Assembly: GCA_964509685.1 (NCBI GenBank)
Contig: CAZDYQ010000100.1
Span: 1-10,588 of the forward strand
Source of the DNA: JAMLIN01 sp964509685
GTDB lineage: Bacteria > Pseudomonadota > Gammaproteobacteria > Burkholderiales > Burkholderiaceae_E
Direction: 5' to 3'
Length of the DNA stretch: 10,588 nucleotides
Shown: positions 1 to 6,137 of the stretch, in pieces
How the letters are laid out: every line of letters begins with the position of its first letter
How positions within the stretch are numbered: the first letter of the stretch is position 1
Made by a program: the position numbers and the translations under genes
The notes under the pieces: model-generated
The model's database searches: none
What the model was told of the DNA's origin: nothing
What the model saw: the letters and a program-made list of their open reading frames with translations, nothing else

Positions 1-22
1 GGGAAATCGACAAGGAGACGTC

Positions 23-1000
23 ATGAAGACACGGATCACCGAACTTTTCGGCATCGAGCACCCGATCATCCAAGGGGGCATGCACTACGTCGGCTACGCG
101 GAGCTCGCCTCCGCGGTATCCAACGCCGGGGGCCTGGGCATCCTCACCGCCCTGACCCAGCCCACCCCCGAGGACCTCGCCCGCGAGATCGCCCGCTGCC
201 ACGAGATGACGGACAAGCCGTTCGGCGTGAACCTCACGTTCCTGCCCTCGTTCAAGTCGCCCCCGTACGCGGAGTACATCTCGGCCATCATCGACGGCGG
301 CGTCCGGATCGTGGAAACGGCGGGCCGCAGCCCCGAGCAGTGGATGCCGATGCTCAAGGAGGCCGGGGTCAAGGTGATCCACAAGTGCACCTCGGTGCGG
401 CACTCCCTCAAGGCGGAGCGGATCGGCTGCGACGCCGTCAGCGTCGATGGCTTCGAATGCGGCGGCCATCCCGGCGAGGACGACGTGCCGAACTTCATCC
501 TGCTGCCCCGGGCCGCCGAGGAACTGAAGATCCCCTTCGTCGCCTCCGGCGGCATGGCCGACGGGCGCAGCCTGGTCGCGGCGCTCGCGCTGGGCGCCGA
601 GGGCATGAACATGGGCACGCGCTTCATCGCCACGAAGGAGGCGCCGGTCCACGAGAACGTCAAGCGGGCCATCGTCGAGGCCGACGAGCTCCAGACCCGG
701 CTGGTGATGCGCCCGCTGCGCAACACCGAGCGGGTGCTGCGCAATGCGGCGGTGGACGAGATCCTGCGGATCGAGGCCGAGAAGGGCACGGCCACCACGA
801 TCGACGACATCCGCCACCTGGTCACCGGCGGGCAGAACCGCAAGGTCCTGCAGGACGGCGACATGGACGCGGCCGCCTGGAGCTGCGGCATGGTGTGCGG
901 CCTGATCAGGGACGTTCCCACCGTCAGGGAGCTCATCGACCGCATCATGGCCGAGGCCGAGACCATCATCCGTCGTCGCCTCGAGGGCTTCCTCGCCTGA
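23..1000 (+). CDS. NAD(P)H-dependent flavin oxidoreductase, PA1024-like (NADH:quinone reductase / nitronate monooxygenase family)
   Basis: A 325-residue FMN-dependent TIM-barrel protein of the nitronate monooxygenase/FabK superfamily. Visible motifs are the N-terminal PIIQGGM (about 14-20), NAGGLGIL (34-41), the KCT segment near 121, GFECGGHPGEDD (about 143-154), ASGGMADG (174-181) and MGTR (197-200), which form the FMN phosphate and ring contacts in this superfamily. From memory, the whole protein reads very like Pseudomonas aeruginosa PA1024, first called a nitronate monooxygenase and later assigned as an NADH:quinone reductase, so the common NMO label may be wrong here. The ATG at 23 has AAGGAG at 12-17. 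A TGA overlaps this ATG (24-26) in a frame open to the left edge, so an upstream gene may end here with a 4-base overlap. The 3-hydroxybenzoate hydroxylase gene follows after 60 bases. The cytosolic flavoprotein family is secure; the substrate is not. Confidence 0.85.
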   Translation: MKTRITELFGIEHPIIQGGMHYVGYAELASAVSNAGGLGILTALTQPTPEDLAREIARCHEMTDKPFGVNLTFLPSFKSPPYAEYISAIIDGGVRIVETAGRSPEQWMPMLKEAGVKVIHKCTSVRHSLKAERIGCDAVSVDGFECGGHPGEDDVPNFILLPRAAEELKIPFVASGGMADGRSLVAALALGAEGMNMGTRFIATKEAPVHENVKRAIVEADELQTRLVMRPLRNTERVLRNAAVDEILRIEAEKGTATTIDDIRHLVTGGQNRKVLQDGDMDAAAWSCGMVCGLIRDVPTVRELIDRIMAEAETIIRRRLEGFLA

Positions 1001-1015
1001 AGGCGCTTTCCCCGC

Positions 1016-1035
1016 CGGGGCCCGGCGAGGCCCCG
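1016..1035 (+). other. GC-rich hairpin in the gap before the monooxygenase gene
   Basis: CGGGGCC at 1016-1022 and GGCCCCG at 1029-1035 form a perfect 7-bp stem with a 6-base loop, just after the stop of the flavin oxidoreductase gene. An alternative 6-bp hairpin (1013-1018 with 1022-1027) uses the same bases. No T run follows, so an ordinary intrinsic terminator is not supported. It could be an mRNA processing or stability element, or a chance result of high GC. The ribosome binding site for the next gene, GGGAGG at 1047-1052, lies outside the stem. Confidence 0.25.
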
Positions 1036-1060
1036 ACGGGCCGCACGGGAGGTTCGGGCC

Positions 1061-2263
1061 ATGACCGATCGACCCTTCCTGGTCGCCGGGGGCGGCATCG
1101 GCGGACTCGCCGCCGCCCTCGGTCTCGCGCGGGCGGGCCGCCGCTGCATCGTGCTCGAGCAGGCGAGCCGGCTCGGCGAGATCGGGGCCGGCATCCAGCT
1201 CGGCCCCAATGCCTTCCACTGCTTCGACTACCTGGGCCTCGGCGACGCGGCCCGGGCGGGCGCCGTCTACATCGACAAGCTGCGGCTGATGGATGCGGTC
1301 GGGGGCGAGGAGATCTGCCACATCCCGCTGGACGAGCCGTTCCGGGCGCGCTTCGGCAATCCCTACGCGGTGGTGCATCGCGCGGACCTGCACGGCGCGA
1401 TGCTGGCCGCCTGCGAGGCGAGCGCGCTCGTTGAGCTGCGCACCCGCGCCCGCGTCACCGGCTATCGCCAGGACGGCGATGTCGTCACCGCCCTGCTCGC
1501 CGACGGGGGCTCCGTGGAGGGCTGCGCCCTCGTCGGCGCAGACGGCATCAACTCGGCGGTGCGAGCCCAGCTCGTCGGCGACGGGCCGCCCCGGGTCTCG
1601 GGGCATACCACGTACCGCTCGGTGATCCCCACCGTGAGGATGCCGGAGGACCTCCGCTGGAATGCCGCGACCCTGTGGGCCGGCCCGAAGTGCCATATCG
1701 TCCACTACCCGCTCAAGGGCTGGAAGCTCTTCAACCTCGTCGTCACCTACCATAACGACGTGAAGGAGGCGGTCGCCGGCAAGCCGGTGAGCCGCGACGA
1801 GGTGAGCCGCGGCTTCGAGCATGTCCACCCGCGGGCGCGCCAGGTGATCGAGCACGGCGACGACTGGAAGCTGTGGGTGCTGTGCGACCGCGATCCGATC
1901 CTCGACTGGGTGGACGGCCGCGTGCTTTTGCTTGGCGACGCCGCCCACCCGATGCTGCAGTACTTCGCGCAGGGCGCGTGCATGGCGATGGAGGATGCGG
2001 TGTGCCTCTCGCACATGGTGGCGAACCACGACTCGCTCGAGTCCGCCTTCGACGCCTACTGCCGGCGCCGCGCCGTGCGCACCGGCCGGGTGCAGATGAT
2101 GTCGCGCGCCATCGGCGAGTACATCTACCATCCGGCCGGCGCGATGGCGGCGGTGCGCGATGCGGTGATGCGCGCCAAGACGCCGCAGGACTGGTACGAC
2201 ACCCTCGCCTGGATCTACGGCGGCAATGGTCTCGAGGACGACACCACCCGCCACGCCGGCTGA
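1061..2263 (+). CDS. FAD-dependent monooxygenase, probable 3-hydroxybenzoate 6-monooxygenase
   Basis: A 400-residue group A flavoprotein monooxygenase. It shows the Rossmann motif GGGIGG (10-15) with E33 for the ADP ribose, the DG motif VGADG (158-162), and the GD motif LLGDAAHP (290-297) running into LQYFAQGACMAMEDA. This LQY-AQG signature is typical of 3-hydroxybenzoate and salicylate hydroxylase relatives. H212, Y216 and Q300 have the same mutual spacing as His213, Tyr217 and Gln301, which I recall as active-site residues of Rhodococcus 3-hydroxybenzoate 6-hydroxylase. The expected reaction is NADH- and O2-dependent para-hydroxylation of 3-hydroxybenzoate to gentisate (2,5-dihydroxybenzoate). 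The next gene, 25 bases downstream, is a gentisate dioxygenase, which supports this product. GGGAGG at 1047-1052 serves the ATG at 1061. A salicylate 5-hydroxylase-like or other hydroxybenzoate specificity cannot be excluded. Confidence 0.82.
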   Translation: MTDRPFLVAGGGIGGLAAALGLARAGRRCIVLEQASRLGEIGAGIQLGPNAFHCFDYLGLGDAARAGAVYIDKLRLMDAVGGEEICHIPLDEPFRARFGNPYAVVHRADLHGAMLAACEASALVELRTRARVTGYRQDGDVVTALLADGGSVEGCALVGADGINSAVRAQLVGDGPPRVSGHTTYRSVIPTVRMPEDLRWNAATLWAGPKCHIVHYPLKGWKLFNLVVTYHNDVKEAVAGKPVSRDEVSRGFEHVHPRARQVIEHGDDWKLWVLCDRDPILDWVDGRVLLLGDAAHPMLQYFAQGACMAMEDAVCLSHMVANHDSLESAFDAYCRRRAVRTGRVQMMSRAIGEYIYHPAGAMAAVRDAVMRAKTPQDWYDTLAWIYGGNGLEDDTTRHAG

Positions 2264-2288
2264 TCCGGCCAACGAACGGGAGCATGCG

Positions 2289-3347
2289 ATGCAAGCCGCC
2301 ACCGAACCCCGCAACCCGCGCGACGAAGCCGCCCGCGAGGACTTCTACCGTCGCATCGACCGCCTTGCGATGACGCCGCTGTGGTCGGTGCTCGGCGCGC
2401 TCATCACGCCGACGCCGGCAAGCGCCTGCCAGCCGTGGCTGTGGCGCTACGACGAGCTCAGGCCGTACCTGCTCGAAGCAGGCGCCCTGATCAGCGCCCG
2501 CGAGGCCGAACGGCGGGTGCTGGTGCTCGAGAACCCCGGCCTGCGCGGCCAGAGCCGCATTACCACCAGCCTCTATGCCGGCCTGCAGCTCGTCATGCCG
2601 GGCGAGGTCGCCCCGGCGCATCGCCACAGCCAGTCGGCGCTGCGCTTCGTGATCGACGGCTCCGGCGCCTACACCACCGTGGACGGCGAGCGCACGACGA
2701 TGGAGGAAGGGGACTTCGTGGTCACGCCCCCGGGCGCCTGGCACGACCACGGCAATCCCTCCGACCGCCCGATGATCTGGCTCGACGGGCTCGACATCCC
2801 GATGGTCCAGTTCTTCGACGCCTCGTTCTTCGAGCGCCATCCGCAGGAGGAGCAGCCCCTCACGCGCGAGCCCGGCGACAGCCTGGCCCGCTACGGTGCC
2901 AACATGCTGCCGGTGGACTTCGACGACCGCCGGCCGGTGTCGCCGATCTTCAGCTATCCCTACGCCCGTTCGCGCGAGGCCCTGGAGCGCATGCGCCGCC
3001 AGGACGAATGGGACCCATGCCACGGGCTGAAGCTGCGCTACATCGACCCGAAGTCGGGCGACTTCGCGATGCCCACGATCGCGCCCTTCCTGCAGCTCCT
3101 GCCCAAGGGCTTTCGCACGGCGCGCTACCGCTCCACCGACGCCACCGTCTTCACCCCGGTCGAGGGACACGGCCGCAGCGTCATCGACGGCCAGGCCTTC
3201 GAATGGGGGCCGCGCGACATCTTCGTGGTGCCGAGCTGGCGCACGGTGCGCCATGAAGCCGACTCCGACGCGGTGCTCTTCAGTTTCTCGGACCGCGTCG
3301 TGCAGCAGCGCCTGGGCCTGTTTCGCGAGGAGCGCTTCGCCGACTGA
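2289..3347 (+). CDS. gtdA: Gentisate 1,2-dioxygenase (bicupin)
   Basis: A 352-residue Fe(II) ring-cleavage dioxygenase that opens gentisate between C1 and C2 to give maleylpyruvate. The N-terminal cupin has PGEVAPAHRHSQSALRFV (104-121) with H111 and H113, and WHDHGN (151-156) with H152. This three-His spacing equals H104/H106/H145, which I recall for the E. coli O157 enzyme. WLDGLDIP (164-171) is also characteristic. The C-terminal cupin (about 255-340) is degenerate, as usual in the family, and the length is normal (about 345-370). I chose the ATG at 2289 because GGGAG at 2278-2282 lies 6 bases before it; the frame is open back to an ATG at 2226, but that lies inside the monooxygenase gene and has no binding site. 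A related salicylate or 1-hydroxy-2-naphthoate dioxygenase is possible but less likely, given the gene next door. Maleylpyruvate isomerase and fumarylpyruvate hydrolase are not seen nearby. Confidence 0.88.
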   Translation: MQAATEPRNPRDEAAREDFYRRIDRLAMTPLWSVLGALITPTPASACQPWLWRYDELRPYLLEAGALISAREAERRVLVLENPGLRGQSRITTSLYAGLQLVMPGEVAPAHRHSQSALRFVIDGSGAYTTVDGERTTMEEGDFVVTPPGAWHDHGNPSDRPMIWLDGLDIPMVQFFDASFFERHPQEEQPLTREPGDSLARYGANMLPVDFDDRRPVSPIFSYPYARSREALERMRRQDEWDPCHGLKLRYIDPKSGDFAMPTIAPFLQLLPKGFRTARYRSTDATVFTPVEGHGRSVIDGQAFEWGPRDIFVVPSWRTVRHEADSDAVLFSFSDRVVQQRLGLFREERFAD

Positions 3348-3402
3348 GGCCCTGCGCGACGCGTGCGTACGGTGCGGGCCACGCCCCGCCTCGGCCCTCG
3401 GC

Positions 3403-3408
3403 TAAACT
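3403..3408 (+). promoter_or_regulatory. Candidate -10 box upstream of the MscS channel gene
   Basis: TAAACT at 3403-3408 stands out as an AT island in the otherwise very GC-rich 100-base gap after the gentisate dioxygenase gene, about 40 bases before the channel start. It matches five of six bases of TATAAT allowing for the C. I see no convincing -35 box at the right distance. It suggests that the channel, phosphatase and possibly MaoC genes form a unit separate from the gentisate genes. Confidence 0.4.
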
Positions 3409-3447
3409 CGGCGGGCCGGTCGAACTCCCTTCGCCCCTTCCCGGGCA

Positions 3448-4626
3448 ATGCGCCAGACGCCCATGCAAGCCATCGCCGATCGCCTCGGCCTCGACTTCGT
3501 CGGGGAGCCCTGGTTCATCCAGGTGCTGCTCATCCTCGTGCTCACGCTGGTCGCCAGCATCGCGGCGGGGCTGCTGCTGCGCCTCGCGGGCAGCATCGCC
3601 CGACGCGCCGGGGCCCACTGGGGCGACACGCTCGTGCGCTACGCCGCGCGGCCGCTGCAGGTGCTCGTGTGGGTATCGGGGATCGCCCAGGCCCTGCTCG
3701 CCATCGACTACCTGGCCGCGCCTGCGCTCGCCGGCCCCATCCAGACGATGCGGAAGGCCGGGATCATCGTCTGCATCGCCTGGTTCCTGGTGCAGTTCAT
3801 CCGGCACTTCGGCGAGAGCGCGATGCGCAGCAGGCTCGAGCGCGGCGAGAAGGTGGACGTCACCACGATGGACGCGCTCTCGAAGCTGGGGCGGCTCACC
3901 GTCGTGACCGTGGCCAGCCTGATGATCATGCAGGCCTTCGGCCTGTCGATCTCGAGCCTGCTCGCGATCGGCGGCATCGGCGGCATCGCGGTCGGTTTCG
4001 CAGCGCGCGACGTGCTCGCCAACTTTCTCGGCGGCCTGACGATCTACCTGGACCGACCCTTCTCGGTCGGTGACTGGATCCGCTCGCCCGACAAGGCGAT
4101 CGAGGGCACCGTCGAGGAGATCAACTGGCGGCATACGCGCGTTCGTGCCTTCAACAAGAACCCGATCTACGTGCCCAACGCGCTGTTCACGACCGTGGTC
4201 GTGGAGAATCCCTCGCGCATGACCCATCGGCGCCTGCACGAGAAGATCGCGATCCGCTACGCGGACCTGCCGAAGATAGCGGCCATCGTCGAGGACATCC
4301 GCGCGATGCTGATGTCCCATGAAGGCATCGACACCACCCAGACGCTCATCGTGGCCTTCAACAAGTACGACGTCTCGGGCCTGGAGATCTACATCTACTG
4401 CTTCGCCAACACGGTGGTCTGGGTCCGCTTCCACGAGATCAAGCACGACGTGCTGCTGCGTATCGGCGACATCATCACCCGGCACGGCGCCGAGGTCGCG
4501 CTGCCCACCCGCACGGTGCACATGCCGCGCGGTCCCGCATGGGCGGGCGCGCCGGACGAGGCCTGCATGCCCGATGCGGGTCCGGCGGGCCGCGACGCGC
4601 CGGGAGAGGCGGCCCATGCCCGCTAG
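3448..4626 (+). CDS. Mechanosensitive ion channel, MscS family (YnaI-like)
   Basis: A 392-residue inner-membrane protein. Hydrophobic segments lie at about 22-44, 67-90, 103-120 and 147-165, followed by the pore helix TM3 (about 168-192). TM3 has the Gly/Ala pattern GGIGGIAVGFAARD typical of MscS pores. The beta domain follows with DRPFSVGDWI (202-211), EGTVEEI and VPNALF (242-247), then the alpha-beta vestibule. Extra helices before the MscS core, and the wording around DRPFSVGDWIRSPD and VENPSRMT, resemble E. coli YnaI as I remember it. The expected role is a low-conductance safety valve that opens on membrane tension during hypo-osmotic shock. The C-terminal tail after about 352 is Gly/Ala/Pro-rich and looks unstructured. 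The ATG at 3448 has no clear Shine-Dalgarno; a second in-frame ATG at 3463 is an alternative. The last 11 bases overlap the next gene. Confidence 0.92.
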   Translation: MRQTPMQAIADRLGLDFVGEPWFIQVLLILVLTLVASIAAGLLLRLAGSIARRAGAHWGDTLVRYAARPLQVLVWVSGIAQALLAIDYLAAPALAGPIQTMRKAGIIVCIAWFLVQFIRHFGESAMRSRLERGEKVDVTTMDALSKLGRLTVVTVASLMIMQAFGLSISSLLAIGGIGGIAVGFAARDVLANFLGGLTIYLDRPFSVGDWIRSPDKAIEGTVEEINWRHTRVRAFNKNPIYVPNALFTTVVVENPSRMTHRRLHEKIAIRYADLPKIAAIVEDIRAMLMSHEGIDTTQTLIVAFNKYDVSGLEIYIYCFANTVVWVRFHEIKHDVLLRIGDIITRHGAEVALPTRTVHMPRGPAWAGAPDEACMPDAGPAGRDAPGEAAHAR

Positions 4627-5356
4627 GCCGACCGAGGCGCGCATCGAGGCCATCACGATCGACCTGGACGACACGCTCTGGCCGATCCGGCCGACGCTGG
4701 TGGCGGCGGAAGCCCGGCTTGCGCGGTGGCTCGAGGCCAAGGCGCCCGCCACCGCCGCGAGCCTCGATCCCGAGCGGCGCGCGAGCCTGCGCCGGCGACT
4801 GGTCGAGCGGCATCCGGACCGGGCGCACGACGTCAGCTTCCTGCGCCGCGAGAGCCTGCGCCTCGCGCTCGAGGAGGCGGGCGAGGATCCGCGTCTCGCC
4901 GATCCCGCCTTCGAGGTCTTCCTCGCGGCGCGCCAGGAGGTCGAGCCGTATGCGGACGTGGACGAGGTGCTCCGTCACTGGGCCTCGCGCTACCGGCTCG
5001 TGGCGCTGTCCAACGGCAATGCCGACATCGCCCGCATCCCCTGCGGCCGCCACTTCAGTGCCGCGGTAAGCGCGCACGAGGTGGGCTTCGCCAAGCCGGA
5101 TCCGAGGATCTTCGCAGCCGCGTGCGAAGCGGCGGGCGTTCCGGCCCGACGCTGCCTGCACGTGGGCGACGACTGGCATCTCGACATCGCGCCGGCGCGC
5201 TCGGCCGGGATGCACGTGGCCTGGGTACGCAGGCCGGACTTCGCCCATCGGCCCGTTCCCGCGGAAGCGGACGTCGCGGACGTCCCGGTCTTCGAGAGCC
5301 TGGAGGCCGTGGATCGCTGGCTGCATCCCGTGCGCGCCGGCCCGGGCCGCCGCTGA
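4616..5356 (+). CDS. HAD-superfamily hydrolase, subfamily IA (YigB-like phosphatase)
   Basis: A 246-residue haloacid dehalogenase-type phosphatase. Motif I is DLDDT (16-20), with D16 as nucleophile and D18 as acid/base. Motif II is SNGN (132-135), the motif III lysine is K160 in FAKPDP, and motif IV is GDDWHLD (184-190). The alpha-helical cap (about 25-115) places it in subfamily I. The start DLDDTLWPIRP resembles E. coli YigB, which dephosphorylates FMN and the riboflavin precursor 5-amino-6-(5-phosphoribitylamino)uracil; this specificity is inference. I chose the ATG at 4616 because GGGAGAGG lies just upstream (4602-4609) and the protein then begins close to motif I. It overlaps the channel gene by 11 bases, which suggests translational coupling. 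The frame is open further upstream, but that part lies inside the channel gene. Confidence 0.88.
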   Translation: MPARPTEARIEAITIDLDDTLWPIRPTLVAAEARLARWLEAKAPATAASLDPERRASLRRRLVERHPDRAHDVSFLRRESLRLALEEAGEDPRLADPAFEVFLAARQEVEPYADVDEVLRHWASRYRLVALSNGNADIARIPCGRHFSAAVSAHEVGFAKPDPRIFAAACEAAGVPARRCLHVGDDWHLDIAPARSAGMHVAWVRRPDFAHRPVPAEADVADVPVFESLEAVDRWLHPVRAGPGRR

Positions 5357-5407
5357 AGCGGCCGCGGCAGCCCGAGACACCAAACCGAACCCGATCGAGG
5401 CCACCCC

Positions 5408-5905
5408 ATGACGCAGGAGACGACCACCCCTTCCGACCTTCCCGTCGACGAGCCGATGTGCCCGCAACGATGGTTCGAGGACTTCCGTATCGGCGAGCGC
5501 TTCGTGCTGCCTTCGCGCACGCTCACGGACGCGCTCTTTGCCGCCTTCTCGCTCGCGAGCGGCGACAACCATCCCTCGCACTACGATGTCGAGTACTGCC
5601 GCGCCCGGGGCATGCCGCACATGCAGGCGCACGGCTTCCAGATCCTGATCCAGACCGCCGCCGGCGCCGGCCTCTTTCCGCACATGACGGAGCTTTCGAT
5701 GAAGGGATTCATCGAGCAGGACAGCCGCTTCCTGGCCCCCGTTTACGTGGGCGACACGCTCCGCTGCGTGCTCGAGGTGGCCGAGCTGGTTCCGCAGCGC
5801 ACCACCGGCGTGATCGGGCTGCGATCGACGGTCCACAACCAGCACGGCGTGCTGGTGATGGAAGGACGCCAGCGCTATCTGCTGCGCAAGCGCCCGGCGG
5901 CCTGA
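5408..5905 (+). CDS. MaoC-family (hotdog fold) acyl dehydratase-like protein
   Basis: A 165-residue single-hotdog protein. The hydratase-2 motif is recognisable as ASGDNHPSHYD (50-60). D53 and H58 keep the five-residue spacing of the catalytic Asp and His of (R)-specific enoyl-CoA hydratases, but the Asn of the usual D-x-N-P-x-H is His here. The N-terminal WFEDFRIGERF (22-32) and the later FLAPVYVGDTL are standard MaoC features. Family members hydrate 2-enoyl-CoA or dehydrate 3-hydroxyacyl-CoA esters in the cytosol; the exact substrate here cannot be read from sequence. It follows the HAD gene after 51 bases, with a weak GAGG (5397-5400) before the ATG at 5408. It ends 25 bases before the promoter-like box of the riboswitch, so it is probably the last gene of its unit. 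Confidence 0.85.
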   Translation: MTQETTTPSDLPVDEPMCPQRWFEDFRIGERFVLPSRTLTDALFAAFSLASGDNHPSHYDVEYCRARGMPHMQAHGFQILIQTAAGAGLFPHMTELSMKGFIEQDSRFLAPVYVGDTLRCVLEVAELVPQRTTGVIGLRSTVHNQHGVLVMEGRQRYLLRKRPAA

Positions 5906-5930
5906 ACGGGGCCGCGCGCCGCCGCTGGGC

Positions 5931-5936
5931 TATACT
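5931..5936 (+). promoter_or_regulatory. Candidate -10 box for the riboswitch-exporter transcript
   Basis: TATACT at 5931-5936 lies 7 bases before the first paired base of the riboswitch aptamer (5943), the distance expected between a -10 box and a transcription start. No good -35 hexamer is visible around 5908-5914, which is normal for weak promoters in GC-rich proteobacteria. The position relative to the aptamer makes this the best-supported promoter in the window. Confidence 0.6.
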
Positions 5937-5942
5937 TCGCCC

Positions 5943-6057
5943 CGTCCCTGGGGAGTAGTCGCCTCCGCGTCGGAGGCGCTGCGTCAACATGCTTGCCGGC
6001 TTGCCGGCATGGCGCAGCGGGGGCCGCGACAGCGGCCAATTGACGAGACCACGGACG
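5943..6057 (+). ncRNA. yybP-ykoY manganese riboswitch aptamer
   Basis: A Mn2+-sensing cis-regulatory RNA upstream of the manganese exporter gene. Closing stem P1 is CGTCC (5943-5947) with GGACG (6053-6057). The hallmark GGGGAGTAG is at 5950-5958. A 7-bp hairpin follows (5961-5967 with 5971-5977). GCTGCG (5978-5983) pairs with CGCAGC (6013-6018), enclosing the conserved CAACA (5985-5989) and a GCCGG/CCGGC hairpin with a CTTG loop (5995-6008). A further hairpin pairs 6022-6027 with 6032-6037, and ACGAGACC at 6043-6050 matches the second conserved internal loop. In this class, Mn2+ docks the two loops, stabilises P1 and turns the downstream gene on. The gene that follows (GDT1 family) is a known partner of this class. 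The identification rests on remembered consensus plus the pairing worked out here. Confidence 0.9.
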
Positions 6058-6073
6058 ATGCGCCGCGCCCCAC

Positions 6074-6121
6074 GGGGTCCAGCGGGCGGCGCGTCGTCCC
6101 GGTCACCGTCCGCCGGACCCC
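6074..6121 (+). promoter_or_regulatory. Probable expression platform hairpin of the manganese riboswitch
   Basis: GGGGTCC (6074-6080) pairs perfectly with GGACCCC (6115-6121), and GGCGG (6085-6089) with CCGCC (6110-6114). Together they give a 12-bp stem with a 4-base bulge between the aptamer and the exporter start at 6138. There is no T run after it, so control of translation or of Rho access is more likely than intrinsic termination. The segment also contains two copies of CGTCC (6095-6099 and 6107-6111) that could compete for the 3' strand of P1. No clear Shine-Dalgarno precedes 6138. The pairing is seen directly; the regulatory role is inferred. Confidence 0.5.
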
Positions 6122-6137
6122 CGTACGCCAGCGCTCC

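Noticed and set aside
2226..2288. Upstream start (ATG at 2226) for the gentisate dioxygenase
   Set aside because: It overlaps the 3' end of the monooxygenase gene by 38 bases, has no ribosome binding site, and adds 21 residues unlike the family. ATG 2289 has GGGAG at the right distance.
1743..3254. Minus-strand open frame of 503 codons opposite the monooxygenase and gentisate dioxygenase genes
   Set aside because: It lies opposite two genes with intact catalytic motifs, the translation is low-complexity and matches no family, and no ribosome binding site or promoter was evident.
3280..4752. Minus-strand open frame of 490 codons opposite the MscS gene
   Set aside because: Shadow of the GC-rich channel gene. 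The translation is rich in Arg, His and Asp, without membrane segments or motifs.
4475..5845. Minus-strand open frame of 456 codons opposite the HAD and MaoC genes
   Set aside because: Antisense to two recognised enzymes and without any family features.
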